Below are positions 1-10,000 of a stretch of DNA of 11,724 nt, piece by piece (position 1 is the stretch's first letter; each line of letters opens with the position of its first letter). The notes under the pieces were generated by a model, which saw only the letters and a program-made list of their open reading frames with translations, was not told the DNA's origin and ran no database searches. The translations under genes and the position numbers were made by a program. This DNA is from Cephalothrix spiralis (lineage: Eukaryota; Nemertea; Palaeonemertea; Archinemertea; Cephalotrichidae). The stretch covers positions 1 to 11,724 of the forward strand of contig JAUCNG010367594.1 in NCBI GenBank assembly GCA_032353305.1. The letters run 5' to 3'.

Positions 1-74
1 ATGGAAAATACTGGATTTTAATTCCGAGTTTAAAAAATTGCACTACAGAGATAAATAACAAGATTATTATACAA

Positions 75-185
75 TAGGAAGAGAACACAACCAAACATGC
101 ACCATTTTCTTTTTGGGTCAAAATTTCAAGATTTTAAACAAAGAGAGAAAGAGGACGCAACCAAACGTTTCCACTATGGGTTAAT
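75..185 (+). repeat. Imperfect direct repeat, about 40 bp twice
   Basis: The segment around 81-120 (gagaacacaaccaaacatgc...ttgggtca) is echoed around 151-185 (gaggacgcaaccaaacgttt...tgggttaa) with a few substitutions and a small gap. This looks like an old local duplication just beyond the zinc-finger frame. Confidence 0.45.
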
Positions 186-618
186 ATCCCATGCTTTTGT
201 TCGCCGCCTTCCATTCCTGGTAAGTCTCACAGTCTCTTAAACCCAACGGATCAGCGGAGTCAGCGATCACCGGAAATAGGATTTCCGAATTCGGCTGGTA
301 GTAGTTTGGCCGGATCGGGCAAAGAGCTCTGCTGGACTGGATGGGATTGTCCCCACCAAGGTCAATATCCTCGGGCTCGAGCAAATCCAAGGTAGATCCG
401 ACGGACATCACGTGCACTTTTGATTTCTCCTGTACGTGCTCTCGTTCGATATGGCGTCGAATGTCCCTAAGTCTATATGCCGATTTACCGCAAGTTGGAC
501 ATTTCTTTAGCTTCCTCGTATCTTTAGCCTCGGGGAAGATTCCCAATGCTGAGAAGTAATACTCCAATGCCGACCCATCGAAGCTTTCTGTCAAGGCCAC
601 CAAAATAACTAACAGGAA
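181..618 (-). CDS. C2H2 zinc-finger open frame, retroelement-associated or exon of unknown gene
   Basis: An open frame of about 145 codons runs to TAA at 181-183. It has no ATG at its 5' end; the first frame-compatible codons follow an in-frame TAA near 619. A possible splice acceptor (cctgttag) on the minus strand lies just upstream. One C2H2 finger is clear: CPTCG, 11 further residues, then HIEREH (Cys-x2-Cys-x12-His-x4-His). It is preceded by a Lys-rich stretch and followed by an acidic linker (LEPEDIDLGG). Base composition is noticeably more GC-rich than the surroundings. It lies about 200 bases downstream, on the same strand, of the gypsy integrase remnant, so it may be the 3' part of that element. 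An exon of an unrelated host gene is the alternative. I do not recognise a specific family. Confidence 0.45.
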   Translation of the reverse strand, partial: FLLVILVALTESFDGSALEYYFSALGIFPEAKDTRKLKKCPTCGKSAYRLRDIRRHIEREHVQEKSKVHVMSVGSTLDLLEPEDIDLGGDNPIQSSRALCPIRPNYYQPNSEILFPVIADSADPLGLRDCETYQEWKAANKSMGY

Positions 619-829
619 TTAAACACAGGACGGACGGTTGAAATCTCGACTTTTCTGGATCGGCTTTTCATTCTCGCGATGCCATGCATCATGATCTCGG
701 AGTTCAAACGTTTCATGAATATAAAATACGCACGGCATCGGATTCGGGGCCAATATGTACATTTTATGAGCTGAGACATCCTTAAAATAAATAAGTCAGA
801 TTTTAACCACTATATGTTTTAAGTCGATC

Positions 830-1355
830 GAAGTGTACGACAAAGGGCTTTGCCTTCTCCCTTTTCGCCACTTGGTAAGTTAATCTGTCAATACATTTTA
901 ATACTTGATACAGGCCCTCCCCGAATTTTTGTAACTTTTTTGAGCTAAGCCTCTTTTTTGTCTTGGATTAAATATCAACAATTAATCCCTTGCCTTATAT
1001 TTCTCTCTTAAAGCGCCCTTACTCTGTTTTCATATGGCTTCGCGCCATTTCATGAGCCTCTAAACTGATCGCGCTCGAACCGAGGGTAATCCTGTGCTTC
1101 GTGTTCTACGCCGCTGATCATAACGTCTAACAGTAGGTTCACGTTGTGCCCAAACATCATTTCAAATGAGGATTTTCCAGTCGTATGATGTACCGAGGAC
1201 CGATAGCCCATCATTACATATGGTAATTTTATTTCCCATTCTTAATTGGTTGCTCGCTACTACTTTCGCTAACATGGACGGCAAACAATCAGTCAAAAGC
1301 CTCGACTTGTCCGTCTGATTGCGGGTGCAGCGGCGTTTTCTGCGTCTTCAAACCT
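830..1355 (-). pseudogene. Ty3/gypsy retrotransposon integrase remnant
   Basis: Minus-strand translation gives TPLHPQSDGQVEAF, the integrase block holding the last catalytic Glu of the D,D35E core. A different frame then gives GYRSSVHHTTGKS followed by FEMMFGHNVNLLLDVM, and further on FNPRQKRGL and a GPY/F-like module ending in VVHFDRLK. Integrases of Ty3/gypsy elements insert the cDNA copy. Here stops and frameshifts separate the blocks, so no product is possible. The upstream half (reverse transcriptase, RNase H, first two catalytic Asp) is absent. The remnant stops abruptly at about 1352, where a CAGGGAA-rich repeat begins. It is antisense to ATG4, inside its intron. Confidence 0.85.
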
Positions 1356-1482
1356 GGAAAGTCAGGTAATTGAAAATTTGTCAGGGAAAGTCAGGGAATT
1401 CAGCTTGTGATCAGGGAAAATTGTCTGAAACACAAAAAAAAATGTGGGAAAATGATTCTGGAAACTCTGTAGACACCCTGGT
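1352..1482 (+). repeat. CAGGGAA-rich dispersed repeat, copy A
   Basis: It contains cctggaaagtcagg, then tcagggaaagtcagggaatt, and ends agacaccctgg. That end resembles the terminus of the intact element at 7753-7922. The outer 30 or so bases of the left end appear to be missing, and the copy directly abuts the gypsy remnant. Confidence 0.6.
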
Positions 1483-2498
1483 TTATTTACCTCAATAGAC
1501 ACTGTTTCTTATTTTCAATTTTATTTGACTCCGTAGAAAAACAATCTCCATTTTAAGTTTTTCACATTCCAAACATTTTGTTTTCATTGGTCTTCTACTT
1601 CTGGACTTCATGTTCATTACATACACCCACAGCCAAAATTAGTAATCAGTGAAGAGGACCACCAAATCAATTCAAATCTTGAATAAAATGTGGCTTCCAT
1701 TGACAGCTCGTTGAAAATATTCTTGGAGATCCTGATGACGTGTTGATGAAGTAAAAAAAAAGTATTTTTAATTTTTAAAGTTTTCTGACTTTTTCCAAAA
1801 AGTTAAAAACCAAAAAAAACCTGAAAATAATTCAAATAAAATTGATCTCCAGTCCGCAAGTCCGTAGATATAAACTATAATAGCGAAAACCTCCTAATTC
1901 CAAAAATAGTCACAATTATGACTGGACCGATTCGAAGGCCGATAATGCATGGTCTTGTCAGTTGCATGGCTAAGGTCCATTGGAACGATACGCTGTTGAT
2001 AGGTACGTTCTTCTTCTAGTTTACCGTCAAGACTGTTGAGGCATTTATTCTGGTTGTGTAATGCTCCATTGTCCACCTAGATACAAAAAATGCATTATGA
2101 TTAGAAACATGCAGTTCTAGATGTCGTTGAAGATGTATCCATCACATCTCCGAATGAAAGAATCTCCATTCTCTTTATAAGTTCATTGGTTTGGTAACTT
2201 TGTTATTGGTACTTAGCGTACATGGATTTCTTTGGAGTAATAGTGCTAAGTTTTCTTTTTTTTAAAATTGGGACCCGCTTGGCAGTTGATTATTTTTTCT
2301 CCCCATCGAGAATCCTTTTCATTTTCATGGAGGCCCCTCTTTTTGAAAATGATTTTTTATCTTCCGTCACTTTCAAAGCTATGTCTGATATATCATTAAC
2401 GTCAGTAACCTTGTCAATCTCTTCCTTCAGAGATTTTACAAGGCTTCAACCAGCAGGATTACCTGAAAATTACTGTATAATCAGATAACCCCTGCTCT
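1483..2498. other. AT-rich intronic DNA, no recognisable gene
   Basis: There are poly-T and poly-A runs and no conserved exon. On the minus strand a 51-codon charged frame (about 2445-2290, containing KSLKEEIDKVTDVND and ending GEKK) lies beyond the C-terminal end of the piggyBac remnant. It could be decayed element tail, but I cannot assign it. Another minus-strand frame at 1894-2076 shows no family features. Confidence 0.5.
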
Positions 2499-3650
2499 TC
2501 ATTCTGACACTCTGAAATGAAATTGATAAAGAACAGAATAAACTCCGCATGAATATGCCATCGCGTAATCTATTTGCATAACATGAGTGTCTTTAGAAGG
2601 TTTCAATTTTTGAAACCCGTCATTTTGGATACGTTTTATGCGAACATGTTCGCGGAACAATGGAAAACGAACTATAGTCATTTCAAGAACCGCACTGAAA
2701 GTTGAATCTGGCGTCTAAGCTCCAATTGACCATTTTCCTTTTTATTCCAGTAGGAGAAATAACGCACCATTGGCTTTGTTTCATTTGAGGTAATTAATAA
2801 CTCAATGAATTTGCCATCTCTGACAGATCCCACTAAATAATATATCTTCGGTTTAAATTCATTCTCTTTATCTACTTCGGTCCACTTCCATCTTCTCTGG
2901 TTTCTAATTGTCATGTCTCTGAGTTTTTACCTTAGTTTCCGTCTCTAATTTTCTTTAAATTGCATTTGAAAGACGAGAACCATTAACCTCTTTGATCAAA
3001 AATCGCAAATTTTCCATACAAATTCTACAAATTACAAATGAATGACGTATACAAATTGTCAATGAATAAACAATGGGCCATCATTTAAATTGTTTTCCAT
3101 CAAAATTGCAGGAATACGCTCCGTCACTTGCATTTCAGAATGCCTTTCGTCATCTGCAAACTCGTAAATTTTTCATGCCAAATCTGGCACGTTTAGTTTT
3201 GATGTACTGTTATAGAGGCCCAGCGACATTTTAACATAACAAGACTTTCATCAACTGATAAATTTCCCCCTGATTCATAAACCGCTAAACATCTTTTATT
3301 CATTATATCTAATAACAGTCTTACTTTCTTCAATTTATCAGTATTATCAGCAAAATGCAAAAATCTATGTATTAATAAATAAATGTCTTTTTTCATGACC
3401 TGGCTGAAAATCGGAGTAAAATACATGGTGCGGTCTATACCAGTACATATGTACCCTCGGTTTATGCACTATACTCATTAGAAATGTTAATCCCAGAAAG
3501 TTTTTCATTTCATTAACATTTTCTATAATAATAGTAATAGGCAAAGATAACCTCTCACAAATAGACTTTTTAAATCCGAAAAAGCGTGTCTCACGTACTG
3601 AAAAGGTAAATAATGGAAAAGCCTGCAAACTGGATATCAGAAAATATTCA
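2499..3650 (-). pseudogene. piggyBac-family transposase remnant, frameshifted
   Basis: Several minus-strand frames, in the right order, carry blocks of the piggyBac transposase (DDE_Tnp_1_7). These are EMKNFLGLTFLMSIVHKP with MYW (about 3550-3450), then TPIFSQVMKKD, RFLHFADN, DKLKKVR and LSVDESLVMLKCR (3426-3220), then QYIKTKRARFGMK (about 3209-3171), then IDNLYTS (about 3062-3040). A weak DGKFIELLITSNE segment (about 2810-2770) and a KPxxxxxVxxIDY...GV segment (about 2615-2540) follow. IDNLYTS and LSVDESL hold catalytic Asp positions of the family. At least three frame changes separate the blocks. The N-terminal 100 or so residues and the Cys-rich tail are not visible, so it is dead. The enzyme excises and inserts DNA at TTAA. 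I could not identify its inverted repeats or TTAA flanks. Confidence 0.85.
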
Positions 3651-3753
3651 TTTTCGAATAGGATCGTTAATTAATGGAATATCTTCTTGATGCATAATTA
3701 TTCAATTTAAAACAGGATTGACAAGTACTATATAGACAATGATGAACACTTAC

Positions 3754-3850
3754 CTGGAAAACAGGGACATCAGGGGAAAAAATTAAAAAAGTCAGGGAAT
3801 TTCCAATTTTTTATGAAAATCTGAAAAAGTCAGGGAAAAATATTATTGAG
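3754..3850 (+). repeat. CAGGGAA-rich dispersed repeat, copy B
   Basis: acctggaaaacagggacatc is followed by gtcagggaatttcc and, further on, gtcagggaaaaat. The phrase set and orientation match copy A and the 7753-7922 element. Both terminal CCAGGGT ends are missing. Confidence 0.55.
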
Positions 3851-3953
3851 AAGTAAACTCACGACAAAAAATTTTTAAAACCATTCTGTTCATTAATTCT
3901 TGATTACGTATGCTGTTTCGAGGTAATCTGAACATTGTTTTGCTATATTTCAG

Positions 3954-4052
3954 GCGGCACCGGTCCTACGTCAGATTCAGGATGGGGTTGTATGTTGCGA
4001 TGTGGTCAAATGATGCTAGCTCATACTTTAATTGTTCGACACTTGGGCAGAG
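3954..4052 (+). CDS. ATG4: ATG4 exon a (catalytic cysteine)
   Basis: The acceptor is tatatttcag and the donor gtaagc. The first two bases complete a glycine codon begun in an upstream exon outside the window. It then encodes [20 protein letters not shown] and continues to HLGR. The Cys after GWG is the C54 nucleophile. The exon ends one base into the next codon. Confidence 0.96.
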
Positions 4053-7000
4053 GTAAGCTACAATTTCCTGATCATTGTAAATATGCATAAATAAACTATA
4101 AACAATTTATTGATATCGAATGTTACCTGGAAGATCTCCCTGTTATCTAGATATACATCTTGGTATCAGTCGCTCTTAGAAGTGGCGACATCTGAGGTGC
4201 TTGATTATATTACACTGTATTTAGCTGTGCTCTAATATATTTTTTTTGATGTATTTTAATCTAATTTCAAATTTGATAAAGCGCCATAAAAATGTAGAAG
4301 GTTTTCATGTTCAAGAATCCAGGAAAGTCCGTGCAATATTTTTTAATGATTATTTGTTTTAATCTTTATTTATGATTCTCTAATTTTTAGAATGGAGATG
4401 GAATGCCAAAGCACCGAATGAAATATACCAGAAAATTTTAAGTCTTTTTCAAGACTCAAAAGGAGCTCTCTATTCAATTCATCAAATTGGTAAGCATTGT
4501 CCCTCAAAATAATATTTCAGCTTTTTTATAGAATTTATTCAAGCCGCTAGAAAAGATTCTTGTGAGCCAGTGCTGTTGCGTATCCTACATAATACCAAGA
4601 TGGCATTGCTTTGTTTTTGTAATAAACTATGGGTCTTTCTGCTGCTTCTGATCGATACCTTAATTTATCGGTATTTAAAAAAATCGTCAAGTAGGCACCT
4701 AGAGGCAAAATTTCGTCTTTCTATGCTCTCCTACTCTAAATAACCATATGTAATTCGAAATTTGAAATATTTTTGCTAAACGGTAGCAATTGTGAAGCCC
4801 CTCAAGGTTATCCCGCGCCGCGAAAAGATCACCTTCCGATAAATGTGTTTATCAAGATAGCAATTAATGATGCGGTAATATAAAATCATTCATTCAAAAT
4901 TTCGATGTAGCAAATTCGGTCATCAACCATGGTCTCTTTTAAAATGATTAAATATTATCTTTGCTTTAAAGCTTCCATGGGTGTCTCAGAGGGTAAAGCT
5001 GTTGGTCAGTGGTTTGGACCAAACACAATTGCTCAAGTCGTAAAGTAAGTTTTTTTCTGCATTTTTATGAAAAATGCAGCGATTCCTTATTATGTTTTAA
5101 AAGAATAGCAAGTGTTCAAGAGGCTTAGCTGTTTAATACCTTGGTATATACATAATAAATGTCAATGAGATTTGAATGATATTGTGAAAATAGAAAATAC
5201 GATGAATGAGGGTCTTCTGTTTACGGATTACGAAATAAATTTAGGCCTTTTTACGTATTATGCTATAGATTTGGGCCCTTTTACGGATTACGTTATGGAA
5301 AAACGCTTTACGTATAAATACTTTGGGCCTTTTAAGTTTTACGTGAGAGAAAAAACGTTTTACGTTAAACTATCTAGGTCTTTTACATTTTACGCGAGAG
5401 AGAGAAACGTAATACTTTTTAGTGCCAATTTTACAGTTCTGTAGACTGATAAATCGTTCTATTGCCGTATTTATACTAGAATACTTACTCCTTTTATAGT
5501 GCAGAGGCATATTTACGTCCTAGTTTCGTTTGCGTTAGAGTATCGATCAGTATCGTTTTACGGTTTCAGTTTACGTTAGAATGCCGTTTTACTGTTTCCG
5601 TTTTATACGATAGAATGTCATTTTACGGTTTTCGTTTACGACATTTTCGATCATTTTACGCTCTACGTTTTAGTGATAGGAAAAGACAACTTTACGTATT
5701 ACGTTATAGATTTGGGTCATTTTACGGATTACGCTATAGATTTAGGCCTTTTTACGGACCTAAGGGCCATTTTACGGACTACGATATACCCCACATGGAT
5801 TTTTAAAATAAAAATAGATGAATTTTGTCATTCTGATATCTCTGATCTTGTAATTAAACCTGTTGAAATTTGTTCTTTTTTTACAGGAAATTAGCTGTAT
5901 ATGATGAGTGGAGTAATATATCAGTTCATGTAGCTTTAGATAATACTGTGATAATCGATGACGTCAGTAAGTTTAAACATTCTCTTTCATACCGAACTCC
6001 CACCGCAGGGGCCCGGGAAATGCTAAAATAGCACTGCATAGCGCTTGCGCTCTTTATTTAATTTTTTTTTACTTATCAAAATATAGCATTTAGGAAACAA
6101 CAATCACTTATAATTCAGAGGTTTCCTAATATGCATGATTATAAAATATTTGCTTGATTGCAGGCCTAAGTAGTTCTCATAATGACCATTCCTCCTAAAA
6201 TCTCCTAAAATATGACAATTTCTCCTAAAATCTCCTAAAATCTCCTAAAATCATATTTTTCTCTCATAAAATTTGATGAAAATGGTGTCAAAACTGTCTA
6301 AACATTTCTCGCCTCACTTCGCTCGGCATAAAATTTTATTATTTTAGGTTTATTTGTGTAAAGGCGCGTGCCAAAAATTGGAAATTTATTATAGCTCGAG
6401 TCTCTTGATAAATCATATTTATTTATTGAAAAGCAAAAATATTTTGATTGTGGTTATAAGGAAAATTATGAGAAAATCCACTCCTACTAATCATAAATTG
6501 CTAGAAATTTTTTGGAAATTTTGATTCTGATATATTCTTCTGGTATTCTCTGATGATGTTATTTTTATATTGCAGAATTAATGTGCCGTTCTCATCCAAA
6601 TACTCCAGATGATTTAATAGTCAATCATACTGTTGATACCGCTGGAAAAAGTCTCATAAAATCATTCCAAAACGAATCCACTAATTCTGGTCACATTGCG
6701 GAAAATGGCGCCAATAAATCATGGCGCCCTCTATTGCTCATTATTCCCTTACGGTTAGGACTTTCAGAAATGAATACAGTTTACACAGAAAGTTTAAAGG
6801 TTTGTGAATCTGATTTTTTGCATTTATTTACAGGGTTGGCGGGGAGGGCCAGGATTTTACACACAGGACTAATATTATTTGTCAATCTCTGGACCGAAAG
6901 TCAATCACAGGACCCTACCTCGTGAGGAAGAGTCTGAATTAATTTTCATAGTCACTGAAAATTACTGGGGACGATGGTCGGTCGTCAGATGGTCCCTGCA

Positions 7001-10000
7001 ATAAATATGGTTCTCAAATGATTTTTCGGTCTTCAAACATCGACTGGTATATCAGTCGGATATCACTCACTAAGGATCACGATACAGAGCGTTCCCTAAT
7101 CCCCCTATAAGATGCATATGGTCTGAATTGTTTTAAGGTGCTTTTTCTACGCTAATACAACTTAAAAACGCGATTGTTTGATGAATTAAGGCGCGGATTT
7201 CCTAACGATGAATTTCAGATTACGCATTGCTAATGCACGAATTGAAAAATTACATAAAATTGTGAATTTCAAGCTATATAAATGTATTACAAACAGATCG
7301 AAATATGACCCTAATGCAGCGTAATACGCTCTTATTTTTTCGATGCGCGTAACTATTTAAAGTGCGAACGCGCATGTCTTTAAAAGTGACCAATATTTTT
7401 TTCTTGAAACAGTTCTGAAAACCCGGGATCCTCTAGTTTCGATAAAAAAAAGATAATGCACCGAGTGTTCATTCCCCGGGATTTCGTACTTTTTTATTAT
7501 TTTCTAATTTATTATTTCTCTACTTTCAGATATGTTTTCGGTTACGACAATCAGTTGGTATTATTGGTGGTAAACCAAACCATGCACATTGGTTTATTGG
7601 TAATGTTGGAGAGGAGCTTGTTTATTTAGATCCCCACACAACGCAACCATTGTCTCCTGATTCCGATTCAAGCAATCATTGTGTTTATTCTAGTCGTATG
7701 AAAATAAGTCAATTGGACCCGTCGATAGCTGTGGTAAGGTTATATTATTTTACCAGGGTTGCAACTCACCCTGTAAATCCTGGAAAAGTCGAAGAATCAA
7801 AAATTAAGGCAAAAAATCAGGGAATCGGCCAAAAATCTAAGATTTTTAACCTCCTGGAAGGAACAGATTTTACTTGAAAATACAGGGGGGAGGGAAATCA
7901 GAGAACTGAGTAGCCACCCTGGTTAAAGCTAAATACACATTCGTACGCCTCCTTGAAAAAGCAAAATACAATTATATTTTTTTATAATTTATAATTTTTA
8001 TTATTAAATGAGGCACATTAAAATATACAGTTGACATAATGTATATATACAAATGAGTTTATTTGTGATGATTCGCGCAAAGCTCCCCATGATAGTTGGA
8101 GCCTGTCGTAGATTATAACCTTGGGTATCAAGATGTACAGAAGCGTGAAGGAAATACAAAGTAGAGTACAGATTTCAGACGGAGCAATGCTCTATTTACC
8201 GGCGGCATGAATGGCTGAGAACTAGTTTACCAGTTGCATATTATAAACAGTGTAGAACTTGTATTGATGGAAAAAATGTGCAGTTTACGATTATAGGCTC
8301 TGCAGTTCCTAGAATATCTTAAAAGCTTCCTCAAAAAATAAAAAAATGACTTACTGGTTTTAAAATCTCAATTTTTTATTCGTCTGGGCAATTGGGCGGT
8401 TTTGACAGATGTTGCGACTGATATATATAGTCAACCATACCTTTTTTCTACTTTTTGTCGCGACGTCGAATTGCTAAGCTTTCGATGGCTTCGCCGCTAG
8501 ACCCCTAAAAATGATAATTCGGTACATCAGTTTAAAAAAAACTATCAATGCTTTGGTCCATTGTGGTAATAAATCTTTAAAATCTTTTAGTTTTATCCTT
8601 GAATATACAGTTTTTTCCTTGAAAAATCATCTCAGCGAACCAACAGAAAATGAGTGGCCAGTGGCACATCCTGTATATTTACATACTTTCCCAAAGTTCA
8701 GGGACACCTTTAAATACACATTTGGCTTTTAAACCGGTTCTTGGACACTTTGCTGCGGGATAAGAATTACCTTGCTTGAATTCGAGTTGACCTGATACCC
8801 TTTAAAAACCATCAATACAGTGGCTAACCTTATTAACCAGGTACCCTCCACAACCTTGGCATGTGACAAGCTATAAATGCCTACAACTACAGTACATTCT
8901 TAAAACTGTTTACGTGTATTAGTGATAATTAAAAGGGAAAATTTCTCTAACCTTGAGAAATTATCCCTAAAGCCTTTTTAAAGATAAAATAACAATTTCT
9001 AAAGAAGTAGTACACATACTCTTTGTGCTATTGAAGTCAGTTCAAGGATCCTCAAGTGATTAATGGTCAGTTGTTGTTTGATCTTGTTTTTACATATGCC
9101 ATATTTTTTGCTTTCAGGGCTTTTTCTGTGAAACCGAGGATGATTTTGATATGTTATGCAGAGAACTATTAAAAAATGTTGTGCACTCTAAAAGTACACC
9201 GATGTTTGAATTACATCAAACACGACCCCGACATTGGCCGCCATTTGAGCCTTATCCCGATACCTCTGGTACTAAAGAAGGTAAAAGATTTTTCAAAATG
9301 ATTTTAAATGTAAAAAAAGTCATTAACTTTCATATGACATTATGACTTAACCCGTTAGCCGCTATTTGACTCCGCATGTGAATTGTTTTGAGGTAACTTA
9401 TTTTACCTTCAGCAAATCTCAAAACCCCAGAATCATGAAAATTTTAAAAATGAGGTTTGTAAAGGTAAACAATTCAATCAATATTAATACATTCCAGTTG
9501 GCAAGTTTTTCCCGCTATATATAGCAATTTCTCCCCTGAAAATAGCGGTCAAAATCGTTTCATGCCTCTTTCAGGCCACACAATATGACCATTCCTCCTA
9601 AAATCTCCTTAAATATGGCCATTTTCTCCTAAAATCTCCTAAAATCCTATTATTTCTTTGAAAAATTTAATAAAAATGGTTTAAAAAGTGTCAAAAAATT
9701 TCTCACCTCGCTTCGCTCGGCTTAAGCTTTTTACAATGTAAGTTTATTTGTGCAAAGAAGCGGGACAAAAATTAAAAAATTATTATGGTTAGAGTCTCTT
9801 ATAAAATTATATGCAAAGATTATATTGATTTATTAAAAAAGCAAAAATTTTGTTTGTCTCATAAATTGCTAGAAAATCTCCTACAATCTCCAAAAATATT
9901 GCTGTAAAATCTCCTAAAATTAAAAAATTAAAAAACTCTTAAAATCCTAAAATTGAGATGGCAAAAATGACTGTGAGGCTTGCTAAGTTAACCCTGCTAT

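Noticed and set aside
341-559. Plus-strand 72-codon frame
   Set aside because: It is the antisense shadow of the zinc-finger frame.
1894-2076. Minus-strand 60-codon frame
   Set aside because: No recognisable motif; it is of the length expected by chance in this DNA.
2222-2488. Plus-strand 88-codon frame
   Set aside because: It is hydrophobic from T-rich DNA, with no domain. The opposite strand has a charged short frame that could be decayed element tail, but neither is convincing.
5218-5790. CRISPR-like array
   Set aside because: The units are contiguous and degenerate, without unique spacers, and the context is an animal intron.
5172-5894. Open frames of 63 to 90 codons over the TTTACG array
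   Set aside because: Their 10-residue periodicity is a by-product of a 30-base repeat. They lie in a GT-AG intron and have no protein family character.
7420-7440. Cloning-vector polylinker look-alike (cccgggatcctctag)
   Set aside because: It lacks one G relative to a common polylinker, and the flanking sequence is ordinary intron with no vector backbone. A chance match is more likely than contamination.
8511-8732. 73-codon plus-strand frame in intron f-g
   Set aside because: It starts in AT-rich sequence, has no family features, and sits inside a well-defined ATG4 intron.
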